Origin: Antarctobacter aquimaris
GTDB lineage: Bacteria; Pseudomonadota; Alphaproteobacteria; Rhodobacterales; Rhodobacteraceae
Assembly: GCF_900184945.1 (NCBI RefSeq)
Contig: NZ_FXYF01000012.1
Span: forward strand, 62,001 to 126,000
Reading direction: 5' to 3'
DNA length: 64,000 bases
Position numbers and translations under genes: made by a program
Shown: positions 32,964 through 42,137 of the stretch, piece after piece
How the letters are laid out: each line of letters begins with the position of its first letter
Numbering within the stretch: position 1 is the first letter of the stretch
The notes under the pieces: generated by a model
The model's input: only the letters and a program-made list of their open reading frames with translations
What the model was told of the DNA's origin: nothing
The model's database searches: none

Positions 32964-34043
32964 TTATTCCGCAGGCACGCCCAGCGCAGCGGCGTGCAAA
33001 TCCTCGCGGTAGGGGCGGGCCTGGGGCGGCAGGTCACGCTTGAGGAAATAGTCCTCGTGGCGCAACTGGCGGCGCAGCACCGGGATCACCTCTGCATAGG
33101 CGGCCAGGATCGAGGGGCTGGGCGCAGGCAGGTCGTGCCGGATGGCGGCGTGCAGGTCGGGCAGGCGGTGATAGGGCACCATTGGGAACATGTGGTGTTC
33201 CACGTGGTAGTTCATGTTCCAGTAGATGAAGCGCGAGACCGGGTTCATGTAGACGGTGCGCGAATTCAGCCGGTGATCGGTGACGTTGTCGGCCAGGCCC
33301 GCGTGCTGCAACACGCCGGTCATGACGTGGTGCCAGGCGCCGTAGAGCCGGGGCAGCCCGATCACCATCAGCGGCAGGATCGACCCCAGCGCCAGGGACA
33401 GCGCGAGGGTGGCGGCGTAGATCGCCACCCAGACGCGGGCGGTGCGGATCACCTTGGGCAGTTCCTGTTCGGGGATGTAGCTGGCCTCCTCGGGGTGGAT
33501 CCGGCCGGAGGCGTTCAGCAGCATCCGCCCCCATCCGTTCCAGGCGTCGAGGATGCCGAAGACATTCAGCACGATCCGCAGCAGGGCGGGCGGGCGCATG
33601 GCCACGATCTCGGGGTCGCGGCCGACGATGATGGTGTCGGTGTGGTGGCGCGCGTGGCTCCAGCGCCAGGTGACCGGGTTGCGCACCATGCAGAAGCTGG
33701 CGACCTGGTAGAGCCAGTCGTTCATCCACCGCGTCTTGAAGGCGGTGCCGTGGCCGCATTCGTGCCAGCGCGCGTCCATGGCCGAGCCGTAGAGCACGCC
33801 GTAGGCCAGCCAGAACGGCGCCGAGGCCCAGGAGGGCCAGAGCACGATGCCGATTCCCGCGAAAACGATCATGCAGCCGAACAGCAGCAGGGTATCGCGG
33901 ATCGCCGGCTGATCGGCGCGCTGCATCAGCACCTTCATCTCCTTGCGCGGCACCTCGGTGTGATACCACTCGGCCGCGGCAAGGCCGGTTTCGACCGCGC
34001 GTTGGCCGTCCGTGCCCAGCATCGAATAATCCCGGTGCGTCAT
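32964..34043 (-). CDS. Fatty-acid-desaturase-family oxygenase, MocD-like
   Basis: 359 residues from ATG 34043. The three di-iron histidine boxes are present: HECGH (with the preceding ARWHECGH), HARHH and HVEHH. Four or so membrane segments flank them. With the Rieske partner it resembles MocD/MocE, the hydroxylase of rhizopine (3-O-methyl-scyllo-inosamine) breakdown. The unit is divergent from a LacI-type regulator, which suggests a sugar-like inducer. True substrate unknown. Confidence 0.88.
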   Translation of the reverse strand: MTHRDYSMLGTDGQRAVETGLAAAEWYHTEVPRKEMKVLMQRADQPAIRDTLLLFGCMIVFAGIGIVLWPSWASAPFWLAYGVLYGSAMDARWHECGHGTAFKTRWMNDWLYQVASFCMVRNPVTWRWSHARHHTDTIIVGRDPEIVAMRPPALLRIVLNVFGILDAWNGWGRMLLNASGRIHPEEASYIPEQELPKVIRTARVWVAIYAATLALSLALGSILPLMVIGLPRLYGAWHHVMTGVLQHAGLADNVTDHRLNSRTVYMNPVSRFIYWNMNYHVEHHMFPMVPYHRLPDLHAAIRHDLPAPSPSILAAYAEVIPVLRRQLRHEDYFLKRDLPPQARPYREDLHAAALGVPAE

Positions 34044-34149
34044 GTCCGTGCCTCCCCCTGCGGATGCCGAACCATAGGGCAGGACGGGAAACGCTGCCAA
34101 CGGTCCTGCGCCGTTTCTCTCTTTGCGGCTCAATTCCCTTGTCGGTGCA

Positions 34150-34165
34150 TGATAGGAATGTATCA
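34150..34165. promoter_or_regulatory. Candidate LacI-family operator (TGATA-N6-TATCA)
   Basis: Inverted repeat in the 130-base gap between the MocD-like gene and the LacI-family gene. A one-mismatch relative (TGATC-N6-TATCA) overlaps the regulator stop codon at 35200-35215. Position suits repression of both divergent genes. Confidence 0.5.
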
Positions 34166-34173
34166 AGACGGGC

Positions 34174-35202
34174 ATGGCCAAGAGACCGACCCTTCTGGAT
34201 GTCGCCAAGGCGGCGGGTGTCAGCATCGCGACGGTGAACCGGGTGGTCGCCGCCGCGTCGGGGGTGCGTGACGACACCGCGCGCAAGGTGGCGGAGGCCG
34301 CGGCGCGGGTGGGCTACCAGGGCCGCAACCTGGCCGCGCAGGACGTGCTGCGACCCTTGCCGGAGGTGCGGCTGGGCTTTGTCCTGCGCAAGGAGAAGCA
34401 GGCGTTCTATGCCGGCTTTGCCAAGTCGCTGCGGCGCGCCTGCGCGCAAGTGCAGGGCGCGCGGGTCACGGCGGAGATCGTGTTTTCCGACACGCAGACG
34501 CCGGCGGAGGTGGCAGGCCACCTGCTGGCGATGCGGGGTCGGGCAGATGTCGTGGCGGCGACGGCGGTCAACCACGGCACCGTGGCCGAGGCGGTGGCGC
34601 GGCTGGCCGAGGCGGGCGTGCCCTGCATCACCCTGCTGTCGGATTTCGCGCAGGACGTCCGCGCCGGCTATTTCGGGCTGAACAATCTGAAGGTTGGCCG
34701 CGGCGCGGCGCAGATGCTGAGCATCGCGGCGGTGCGGCCGGGCAAGATCGCGCTGTTTGTCGGCGGGAACCGTTGGCATGGCCACGAGCTGCGCGAGACG
34801 GGGTTCCGTTCGCAGTTCCGCGAGGCGGCGCCGGGGTTCGAGGTGCTGGACACGCTGGTCAACCTCGAGACCCGCCAGCTGACCTGTGAGGCGATGCTCG
34901 ACCTGATGGCGCGGCACCGCGATCTGGTCGGGGTCTACCTGGCCGGGGGCGGCATGGAGGGCGCGATTGCCTCGCTGCGCGAGGAGGCGCGGGCCGGGCC
35001 GATCGCGCTGGTGGTCAACGAGGTCACGCCCGAGTCGCGGCGCGCGCTGGACGACGGCTACGTGTCGTTGATCGTGGCGACCCCGCTGGAGCCATTGTGC
35101 CGCGAGCTGGTGGCCGAGATGGTCCAGATCAAGCTGGAGGGGGGCGCCATGCCAGGGCAACGGTTCTTTGACCCGGTGCTGTACCTGCCCGAGTTCGGTT
35201 GA
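34174..35202 (+). CDS. LacI-family transcriptional regulator
   Basis: 342 residues. The N-terminal helix-turn-helix reads PTLLDVAKAAGVSIATVNRVVA, followed by the hinge-helix region, then a periplasmic-binding-protein-like ligand domain from about residue 65. The VNRVV recognition segment (instead of the usual VSRVL) recalls regulators of inositol or rhizopine-like genes. Divergent from the MocD/MocE-like pair, which it probably represses. Confidence 0.9.
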   Translation: MAKRPTLLDVAKAAGVSIATVNRVVAAASGVRDDTARKVAEAAARVGYQGRNLAAQDVLRPLPEVRLGFVLRKEKQAFYAGFAKSLRRACAQVQGARVTAEIVFSDTQTPAEVAGHLLAMRGRADVVAATAVNHGTVAEAVARLAEAGVPCITLLSDFAQDVRAGYFGLNNLKVGRGAAQMLSIAAVRPGKIALFVGGNRWHGHELRETGFRSQFREAAPGFEVLDTLVNLETRQLTCEAMLDLMARHRDLVGVYLAGGGMEGAIASLREEARAGPIALVVNEVTPESRRALDDGYVSLIVATPLEPLCRELVAEMVQIKLEGGAMPGQRFFDPVLYLPEFG

Positions 35203-35358
35203 TCTGATCGTATCACCGATGTCTGGTGCCTGATCTTCCGCCTGATCTGGATATCCCGGGTCTTCGACACGGTTCGCGCCGTGGTGTTCCCGGGTGACAT
35301 GGGCCGCCTCCTGGCCGGTCGCCAGTGCAGGATCGCCCGGCGACGCGCGTTCGTCCTT

Positions 35359-37926
35359 TCAGGCCCGTCGGGTGAACATCAGCGCCTGTGCCACGGCGCG
35401 CAGCAGGTCGCTTTTCGGCACGGGTTTCATCAGGCGGATGTCCTGCGGGCGCAGGCCGTTCCCATGCACCGTCGCCTCGGCCGCATAGCCCGACATGAAG
35501 ACAAAGGGTATCTTCGGGTGGGTGTTGCGGACCATACGGGCGAGGTGGGTGCCCTGAAGGCTGCCGGGCATGACGATGTCGGTGACGACCACGTCAAAGC
35601 CGGGTCCAGCCTTGACCAGGTCATAGGCCGCGTCGCCGTTGCGCGCGGCGGTGACGTGGTAGCCGGCGCTCGCCAGCATGGCGGTCAGAACCGCGCGCAC
35701 GCTGTCGTCGTCTTCGACCAGCAGGATGCTGGCGGTCCCGGCGTGCTGGTCCACCGCAGGCTGGTCCTCCGGCACCGGCTGGTCCACGACATCCGCAACC
35801 GGGAAATACAGCTTGAAGCACGTGCCATGGCCCGGCTCGGTATAGACTTGCACGCTGCCGCCGGACTGCCTGACAAAACCCTGAACCATCGAAAGCCCCA
35901 CGCCGGATCCCGCGCCGGGCGCCTTGGTGGTAAAGAAGGGTTCGAAGATGCGGCCCAGCGTCTCCGGGTCGATCCCCGATCCGGTGTCCGTGACCGCCAG
36001 CATGACGTAGCGGCCCGGCGGGACCTCGTCGTTCCGGGCGTCCACATACGCCTGTTCGATGCGCATGTTGGCGGTTTCGATGGTCAGCTGGCCGTGGCCA
36101 TCCATCGCGTCGCGCGCGTTGAGGATCAGGTTCAGCAGCGCGCTTTCCAGCGACGCGGCATCCAGCCTGACCGGCCAGAGCCCCGCCAGCAGCACGGTTT
36201 CGACCTCGATGGATTCGGGCAGCGCGCGCGCCATCCAGGTCTTGGCCTGCCGTACGACGGCATTCAGGTCCAACACCTCTGGTTGCAGCCGGGCGCGGCG
36301 GGCAAAGGCCAGCAGGCTGCGTGTCAGGCCGGCGCCCCGCTGGCTGGCCGTCAGCCCGGCGTTGATCATCTCCAGGTGCTTTGGGTCGGTGATCTCGTCT
36401 TGCAGCAGTTCGAGATTGCCCATGACGATGGCGAGAATGTTGTTGAAGTCATGGGCGACACCGCCGGTCAGCTGGCCGATGCTTTCGGTTTTCTGGGCCT
36501 GGTGAACCAGTTCGGCCTGCTTGCGCGCCTCCTCCAGCGCCGCCACCTCGCTGGTGACGTCGACGAAGATCCCGTAGACGTGGTGCGTGTTGTCCGGCTG
36601 GGCGACCGCCTGAACGCGGAAGTCGATCCAGCGCGTCTTACCGTCATCGTCCTTCATCGACAGCCGCGCGGTTCCCGGCTGGCCGGTTTCGACAGATGCG
36701 CGGGTGACGGCGAGCGATTTTTCGTAGGCCTCGGGTTGCATCCGGGCCGCCATGAGGTAGGGCGCGCGCAGCGCGTCTTGCACGCTCAGCCCCCAGATCT
36801 CGGCGCATTTCGGACTGACGTAGAGCACTTCGCGCGGTTCGCCGTCTTCCCAGACCGATTCGTAGATGCCGCCCGGCACGTTTTCCGCGATGGCGGCGAT
36901 GTGTTCCAGCGCCCTTGTCCGTTCGCGCTGGGCCACCACCACGTCCGTCACATCGACATGCAGCCCGATGATGTTTCTCTTTCCGGTCGGGGTCAGGCCT
37001 TCCAGTTTCCAGTTGGAGCGCATGTGGTGCAGCGCGCCGTCGTTCCGGTAGGCGCGAAACAGGTGGCTGTCCTGGGTCTCGGTGCCGGTTATCGTCTCGG
37101 CGATGTAGGCCTGCATCGCCGACTGGTCATCGGGGTGCACCTGCCGCCTGGCAAAATCCGAAGGGTGCAGCTTGGGATCGCCGTCCGTGCCATAGAGCTT
37201 TTGAAAACTCTCGTGGAAATCCAGCTTGGCCGTCTCGCCGTCGTAGCGGAAAGCCCCGATGCCGCAGGTTTCGAAGATCAGTTCCAGCTGTTTCAGCATT
37301 GCGGTGTTTTCGCGGGCCAGGGTGGCGACACGCCAGCTTTGCCGCACGACAAACCAGGTGCCGGTCACCGACAGCGTCCCGACCAGGTAGAAGACCGGCA
37401 AGTACCTGGTGGCCAGCCCGGGGTCCGGCGCAAGCCGCAGCAGCAGGGCGAGCCCGATGGCCGCGGTGTAGAACAGGAGAAAGGCCAATACCGCCCGGCC
37501 CAGCAGTCCGCTGGGGAACTGGGGCCAGTTGGCCATGGGCCGCACCCGCCGCAGCACAAGACCCGCCAGCATGTAGGCGGTGTGCGCGACCATTCCGAGA
37601 TGCAGCATTTCGCCGCCATATCCTGCGCGGAGTGCCAGCGAGGTCAAGAGCGCCATGAGGCCCGCAACCGGCCCGCCGAGGTATCCGGCAAAGAGCAGCA
37701 AGCCTGCGGAGGCGTTCAGGAAGACATGGTCCTCGATCACGATGCTGGTCAGCATCAGCCCGGCATCGCTGATGCTGAATGCGCCCCCGACCAGGATGCT
37801 GGTCTTCAGCGACAGGCGGGCGGTGCGGGGTTGTGAAAACAGCGGATACAACAGTGCGCCAACCATCATCAGCGCAATCATGCTGTAGATGATCGAAATG
37901 GAGACCGTTCCCGTCACCTCAGGCAT
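35359..37926 (-). CDS. Hybrid sensor histidine kinase with membrane 5TMR-LYT-like sensor
   Basis: 855 residues. Residues 1-195 hold about six membrane helices of the 5TM LytS-like type (GGPVAGLMALLTSLALR). Two PAS domains follow, about 210-330 and 340-460. The HisKA H-box GGVAHDFNN has His492; the ATPase domain has N603 in LNARDA, DTGSGI and GSGVGLSMV. A C-terminal receiver domain (732-850) has phospho-acceptor Asp783. No partner response regulator lies next to it, so it is an orphan in this window. Signal unknown. Confidence 0.92.
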   Translation of the reverse strand: MPEVTGTVSISIIYSMIALMMVGALLYPLFSQPRTARLSLKTSILVGGAFSISDAGLMLTSIVIEDHVFLNASAGLLLFAGYLGGPVAGLMALLTSLALRAGYGGEMLHLGMVAHTAYMLAGLVLRRVRPMANWPQFPSGLLGRAVLAFLLFYTAAIGLALLLRLAPDPGLATRYLPVFYLVGTLSVTGTWFVVRQSWRVATLARENTAMLKQLELIFETCGIGAFRYDGETAKLDFHESFQKLYGTDGDPKLHPSDFARRQVHPDDQSAMQAYIAETITGTETQDSHLFRAYRNDGALHHMRSNWKLEGLTPTGKRNIIGLHVDVTDVVVAQRERTRALEHIAAIAENVPGGIYESVWEDGEPREVLYVSPKCAEIWGLSVQDALRAPYLMAARMQPEAYEKSLAVTRASVETGQPGTARLSMKDDDGKTRWIDFRVQAVAQPDNTHHVYGIFVDVTSEVAALEEARKQAELVHQAQKTESIGQLTGGVAHDFNNILAIVMGNLELLQDEITDPKHLEMINAGLTASQRGAGLTRSLLAFARRARLQPEVLDLNAVVRQAKTWMARALPESIEVETVLLAGLWPVRLDAASLESALLNLILNARDAMDGHGQLTIETANMRIEQAYVDARNDEVPPGRYVMLAVTDTGSGIDPETLGRIFEPFFTTKAPGAGSGVGLSMVQGFVRQSGGSVQVYTEPGHGTCFKLYFPVADVVDQPVPEDQPAVDQHAGTASILLVEDDDSVRAVLTAMLASAGYHVTAARNGDAAYDLVKAGPGFDVVVTDIVMPGSLQGTHLARMVRNTHPKIPFVFMSGYAAEATVHGNGLRPQDIRLMKPVPKSDLLRAVAQALMFTRRA

Positions 37927-38166
37927 CGGTCCCGGATGCGGGCTGGCCCCGGCCGCCTGTGTTGTCGTCCGTTGTCAGTCTGGGTCTCCTCGCTGTGTCG
38001 TCGCCGCGCCGTGGCTGGACACGGGCAGTTTCACATGGTCTGGGCGTTTGGCCAAGGCCCTTGCTGCGAAAAGGTAAAACACCCCTTGGAGGCGTGAAAG
38101 GCCATGCCGCCGCTCTGTCCCGGCGATGCGCCTGCCCTGTCAAAGAGGGCTATTCGACGGCGCGTG

Positions 38167-39291
38167 TTACCGGGGATCGGCGCGTCGAACGGCCGAGAGG
38201 TCCGGGGAAATCCTGATCGCATCGGTCAGGGTCCCAAGATCGGAGGTCAGCCCGATCACTGCCGCAGGCACGCTCACCGCGGCCTGCAACGCCTGTTCCA
38301 GTTCCACGCCGACCTGCTGCACCAGGACCCGCAGCGCCGTTGTCAGGTCCAGGTCCGCCCCGGCCAGGGTGCCGTCCTGCAAGGTCAGCACGCCGTCGCG
38401 CCGGGTGATCCTGCGCCCGCCCAGCGTGAAGCCGGTGAGGTCGGTGCCGGCCACGGCCATGGCGTCGCTGACAAGGTAGATCCGGCCCGGTCCCCGCTTG
38501 GCCGCCCAGGCCGCGCGCATGGTTTCGGGGTGGACGTGGACGGCATCGGCGATCAACCCGCAGGAGACATGGCCACTGGCCAGCACCGCGCCCACCAGCC
38601 CGGGTTCGCGGTTGCCCAGCTGGCTCATGGCGTTGAACAGATGGGTGGCGCAGCGCGCCCCGGCGGCAAAGTAGCGCCGGCAGGTGTCATACCCCGCGTC
38701 GCTGTGGCCCAGCGACACCAGCACGCCCGCCTTGGCCAGCGCGCTGACCTGCGCCTCGGTGACGTTTTCCGGCGCAATGGTGACTTTGAGGATGGGCAGC
38801 TGTCTTGCCGCTTCAAGCAGCGCGCGCAGGTCTTCGGTCTCCATCGGGCGGATCAGGGCGGGGTCGTGTGCGCCCTTGCGCGCGACCGACAGGTGCGGCC
38901 CCTCCAGGTGAAGCCCGGCGATCCCCGGCACACCTGCCTGCACGGCCGCGATGGCGGCCGAGATCGCCGCGTGTGTGATGTCGGGTGTGTCAGTGATCAG
39001 CGTCGGCAACAGGGCGGACACCCCCAGCCCGTGATGCGCCTCGGCGATGCGGCGGAGCGTGTCGAGGGAGGGCGCGTCGTTCAGCAGCACGCCGCCACCG
39101 CCGTTGACCTGCAAATCGACGTAGCCGGGGCTGAGGATATCGCCCTGGAGGTCGACTTCGGCGCCCCCTTTGGCGCAGTCCCCCTCGGGCAAGAGCGCCA
39201 CAAGCTGCCCGTCCTCGTAGCGGGCGGCATGCCCGGCCCGCAGGCGGGTGCCATCGAAGATCGGGCCGTTGCGGAAGGTCAGCACAGCCAT
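38167..39291 (-). CDS. nagA: N-acetylglucosamine-6-phosphate deacetylase
   Basis: 374-residue amidohydrolase that removes acetate from GlcNAc-6-P. Metal and catalytic motifs: VDLQVNGGGG, HLEGPHLS (Glu), LGHSDA (His), THLFNAMSQ (His) and VSDAM (catalytic Asp). ATG 39291 starts two bases after the SIS gene stop. The C-terminus is unusual: after LTSDLGTL the expected PGxxADLV strand is absent and the chain ends ISPDLSAVRRADPR, so it is slightly shortened. Last gene of the minus-strand amino-sugar operon. Confidence 0.92.
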   Translation of the reverse strand: MAVLTFRNGPIFDGTRLRAGHAARYEDGQLVALLPEGDCAKGGAEVDLQGDILSPGYVDLQVNGGGGVLLNDAPSLDTLRRIAEAHHGLGVSALLPTLITDTPDITHAAISAAIAAVQAGVPGIAGLHLEGPHLSVARKGAHDPALIRPMETEDLRALLEAARQLPILKVTIAPENVTEAQVSALAKAGVLVSLGHSDAGYDTCRRYFAAGARCATHLFNAMSQLGNREPGLVGAVLASGHVSCGLIADAVHVHPETMRAAWAAKRGPGRIYLVSDAMAVAGTDLTGFTLGGRRITRRDGVLTLQDGTLAGADLDLTTALRVLVQQVGVELEQALQAAVSVPAAVIGLTSDLGTLTDAIRISPDLSAVRRADPR

Positions 39292-39293
39292 GC

Positions 39294-40322
39294 TCACACT
39301 GTCTCCGTGACCTTGTTGAGGTGGCGCGGCGTGTCCGGGTCGATGCCGCGGCGCACGGCGACGGCCTCCACCATGCCGTAGAACGACACGATCGCGGCGA
39401 TGGGGTCGGTCAGCCAATGGTCGGTGCGGACATGGGGCAGGGCCGTCGCGGCACTCACGCGGTCGGTCACGGCAAAGACCCGCGCGCCCTTGGCGGCCAG
39501 CGCGTCGGCGGTTTCGGCCAGGCCCTTTTCGGCGGCGTCACGCGCGGCAAAGGCGATGACCGGGAAACCCTGCCCGACGATGGACACCGGGCCATGCAGC
39601 ACCTCGGCCGAGGAATAGCTTTCGGCATGGATCAGGCAGGTTTCCTTGAACTTCAGCGCCGCCTCGTTCGAGATCGCCCAGGACGGGCCGCGCCCCAGCG
39701 TGAACAGCGAGGTGCCGTCGATGGCCTCGGCCGCGGCGGACCAGTCGCAGCGCGTGGCCTGCTCCAGCTGCCCGGGCAGGGCGCGGATGGCGGCGATCAA
39801 CTCGGCGTCCTGCCGCATCTCGGCGATCAGCCAGAGCCCGGCCACCAGCGACGTGACAAAGGTCTTGGTCGCGGCAACGCTGCGTTCGGGTCCGGCATGG
39901 ATTGGCAGGGTGGTGTCGGCGATCCCGGCCAGGCGCGAGGCGGGATCGTTGGTGATCGCCACCGTCATCGCGCCGCTGTCGCCCAGCGCCTGCGTCATGC
40001 GCACGATGTCGGGGCTCTGCCCGGATTGCGAGACAGAGATGCAGACCGCCCCCGCCGCCTCCAGCGTGACACCGTAGACCGAGGCCACCGACGGCCCGAC
40101 CGAGGCCATGGGCCGCCGCAGCACCAGTTCGCTGGCGTACTTGAGGTAGGTGCAGGCGTGGTCGGACGAGCCGCGCGCCACCGAAAGCAGGTAGGGCGGA
40201 TCGATCTCGCGCGCCCGCGCGGCGGCCGTGGCGATGGCAGCGCCGCCGTTTGTCAGCAGCCGTTCGACCGCCTCGGGGATCTCGGCGACTTCGCGGCGCA
40301 TCTGCGTGGTGGGGGGGGGCAT
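39294..40322 (-). CDS. SIS-domain glucosamine-6-phosphate deaminase (NagB-II type)
   Basis: 342 residues with two SIS domains (about 40-175 and 200-320), like the isomerase half of GlmS. SVARGSSDHA, SQSGQSPD and LGRGPSWAISNEAALKFKETCLIHAESYSSAEVLHGP are the sugar-phosphate-binding blocks. It would convert GlcN-6-P to fructose-6-P and ammonia after NagA. The start ATG is followed at once by nine C bases (MPPP), a slippage-prone tract. Sits between the GntR gene and nagA. Confidence 0.9.
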   Translation of the reverse strand: MPPPTTQMRREVAEIPEAVERLLTNGGAAIATAAARAREIDPPYLLSVARGSSDHACTYLKYASELVLRRPMASVGPSVASVYGVTLEAAGAVCISVSQSGQSPDIVRMTQALGDSGAMTVAITNDPASRLAGIADTTLPIHAGPERSVAATKTFVTSLVAGLWLIAEMRQDAELIAAIRALPGQLEQATRCDWSAAAEAIDGTSLFTLGRGPSWAISNEAALKFKETCLIHAESYSSAEVLHGPVSIVGQGFPVIAFAARDAAEKGLAETADALAAKGARVFAVTDRVSAATALPHVRTDHWLTDPIAAIVSFYGMVEAVAVRRGIDPDTPRHLNKVTETV

Positions 40323-40341
40323 GGCGTTCCGCCTTTCTGTG

Positions 40342-41091
40342 TCACAGGCGCAGTTCCGCCACGAAATCGTAGGCGTCGCCGCGATAAAGCGAGCGGGTCA
40401 GTTCGGCGACCCGTCCGCTGGCAAGGTAGGAGGTGCGTTCGATGCTCAGACCCGCCGCGCCTTCGGGCACGCCCAGCAGGCCCGCCTCGCGCGCCGGCAG
40501 GTTGATGGCGGAAATCTTCTGCATGGCGCGCACGGGGCGGTTCCCCAGCCGGTCGAGCACCGCATAGAGCGAGGTCGTGACCTCGATCGGATTGGGCAGG
40601 ATGTCGAGCGGCAGCGTCGCGCGTTCCAGCGCCATGGGCCGTCCGCCCGCCTCGCGCAGGCGGTAGATGCGGGCGACCTGTTCGGTGTCGCCCAGCCCCA
40701 GCGCCGCCACCTCTTCGGCGGTCGGCAGGAAGACTCCGCGCTCCAGCCAGCGCGAGGTGGTGTCCATCCCGCGCCGCGCCATGTCCTCGGTGAAGGAGGT
40801 CAGTTGCGACAGCGACTGTTCCAGCTTGGCCACCGGCATCCGGATGAACGAGCCCGAGCCCTGGCGCTGCTCGATCAGCCCCTCGCGCACCAGTTCGCGG
40901 ATTGCCTTGCGGACGGTGACGCGCGACAGACCGGTGATCTCGGCAATCTCGCGCTCGGGCGGCAGCGAGGCGTTGTGCGGCAGCACGCCACTGTCGATCC
41001 CGGCCTCCAGCCGGCGCCCCAGCTGGACGTAGCGCGGCCCGCCGCCGGCATCCAGCCAGCCTTCGGGGCGCAGGAAGTCGGTCACGCTCAT
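40342..41091 (-). CDS. GntR/HutC-family regulator of amino-sugar genes (NagR-like)
   Basis: 249 residues from ATG 41091, overlapping the kinase gene by four bases. Winged helix at about 20-85 (LPPEREIAEITGLSRVTVRKAIRELVREGLIEQRQGSGSFI) and UTRA domain to the end (IERTSYLASGRVAELTRSLYRGDAYDF). GntR/UTRA proteins linked to nag genes usually sense GlcNAc-6-P or GlcN-6-P. Likely binds the two 23-bp inverted copies in the divergent gap 41967-42137. Confidence 0.9.
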   Translation of the reverse strand: MSVTDFLRPEGWLDAGGGPRYVQLGRRLEAGIDSGVLPHNASLPPEREIAEITGLSRVTVRKAIRELVREGLIEQRQGSGSFIRMPVAKLEQSLSQLTSFTEDMARRGMDTTSRWLERGVFLPTAEEVAALGLGDTEQVARIYRLREAGGRPMALERATLPLDILPNPIEVTTSLYAVLDRLGNRPVRAMQKISAINLPAREAGLLGVPEGAAGLSIERTSYLASGRVAELTRSLYRGDAYDFVAELRL

Positions 41092-41966
41092 GGCGCGGTC
41101 TCCCGGGCCAGGTCGCGGGCAAGGGCAATCGCCCCGGCCAGCGGTTCGCCGGCCGGGCGGGTCAGCCTGGCCTGCATCGCGGCGGGAAAATAGGGGGCGT
41201 AGTGCGGGCCGATACCGCCGGTCAGGCAGATCGGCTGATCCGGCGTCCAACCGATGTCGGGCAGGGCGCGCGCGATTTCGTCCGCGCCGGCCTGCATCAC
41301 GCGGCGGGCCAGCGCATCGCCCTGCGCGGCGTGGTCCGTCACCAAAGGCGCCAGCGCGCCGAAATCCGTGGGCCGCGCCTGCCCGGCAAAGCGGACGATG
41401 CCCGGCGCATCGCCCAGGTCCGCCAGCAGTCGCTGCGACAGGGGCGAGGCAGGCAGGCGGCCATCGACGGTTTCCAGCGTGACGCCCAGCGCCAGGCAGC
41501 CGATCCACTGGGCCGAGGCCTCGTCGCCCAGCACCGGTCCCCAGCCGCCGGCGAACCGCATCTGCCCGCCCGCGCGCGCGCCGTAGAATGACCCGGTGCC
41601 GCAATGGGCGATGACGCCGTCCGCGTCGCCCAGCGCGCCGCGCAACGCGGCGGGGCGGTCATCGAGGATGCGCACGCGGGTAAAGGGCAGGGCGCCGCGC
41701 AGCCGCCCGGCCATCGCTTCTCCGGTCACCCCGGCAAGGCCGACAAAGGCGGGCAGGCGGGTCAGGTCGTCGATCGTTCGGCTGGTGCGCGCCGCGAGTC
41801 GCGTCAGGCCCTCCCGGATTTCCCGAACGCCGCCGTCGAAGTCGGTCGAGACATTGGCCGAGCCGGTCTCGACCGTGGTGAGGGTCGGGCCCTCGGCAAG
41901 GGCCAGCCTGCACCGTGTGCCGCCGCCATCGACGGCCAGGACGTGATATGTGGACGAGTCGCTCAT
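41088..41966 (-). CDS. BadF/BadG/BcrA/BcrD-family sugar kinase (GlcNAc/MurNAc kinase candidate)
   Basis: 292-residue actin-fold ATPase. VDGGGTRCRLAL is the phosphate-1 loop, GTGSFYGAR the phosphate-2 loop, GWGPVLGDEASA the conserved activation segment and LTGGIGPHYAPYF the adenosine motif, as in human-type N-acetylglucosamine kinase and MurK. First gene of the minus-strand arm; it would phosphorylate the amino sugar imported by the divergent ABC transporter. Whether it prefers GlcNAc or MurNAc cannot be told from sequence. Confidence 0.88.
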   Translation of the reverse strand: MSDSSTYHVLAVDGGGTRCRLALAEGPTLTTVETGSANVSTDFDGGVREIREGLTRLAARTSRTIDDLTRLPAFVGLAGVTGEAMAGRLRGALPFTRVRILDDRPAALRGALGDADGVIAHCGTGSFYGARAGGQMRFAGGWGPVLGDEASAQWIGCLALGVTLETVDGRLPASPLSQRLLADLGDAPGIVRFAGQARPTDFGALAPLVTDHAAQGDALARRVMQAGADEIARALPDIGWTPDQPICLTGGIGPHYAPYFPAAMQARLTRPAGEPLAGAIALARDLARETAP

Positions 41967-41967
41967 G

Positions 41968-41990
41968 AAGATACCTTTATAATACCTATT
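41968..41990 (-). promoter_or_regulatory. 23-bp operator copy A of the nag/mur divergent region
   Basis: AAGATACCTTTATAATACC-TATT starts two bases beyond the kinase start codon and covers its AAAGG ribosome-binding site. It matches, at 20 of 23 positions and in opposite orientation, the copy at 42089-42111. Likely site of the GntR-type protein. Confidence 0.65.
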
Positions 41991-42088
41991 GGGGAAATGG
42001 AAGAAGAATGAGATACCAAACAGTGAAAAACCTCATTAAGGCACTCGAAAGCACGTCGAATTCCTGGGTGGTGAAAAATTCTATCGAC

Positions 42089-42111
42089 AAGAGGTATTAA
42101 ATAGGTATCTT
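42089..42111 (+). promoter_or_regulatory. 23-bp operator copy B of the nag/mur divergent region
   Basis: Inverted copy of the element at 41968-41990, ending 26 bases before the murQ start. Centres are 121 bp apart. It contains TATTAA/TAAATA strings usable as a -10, so binding should repress the murQ-ABC arm. Confidence 0.65.
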
Positions 42112-42137
42112 AGTCGTCAATCGGCGGGGGGATTCGG

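Noticed and set aside
33034-35160. 708-codon minus-strand frame covering the desaturase-like and lacI genes.
   Set aside because: Crosses two divergent genes with definite motifs and a promoter gap; not a real fusion.
35281-37836. 851-codon plus-strand open frame opposite the hybrid histidine kinase.
   Set aside because: The minus-strand kinase has every catalytic motif in order; the plus frame has none and is GC-driven.
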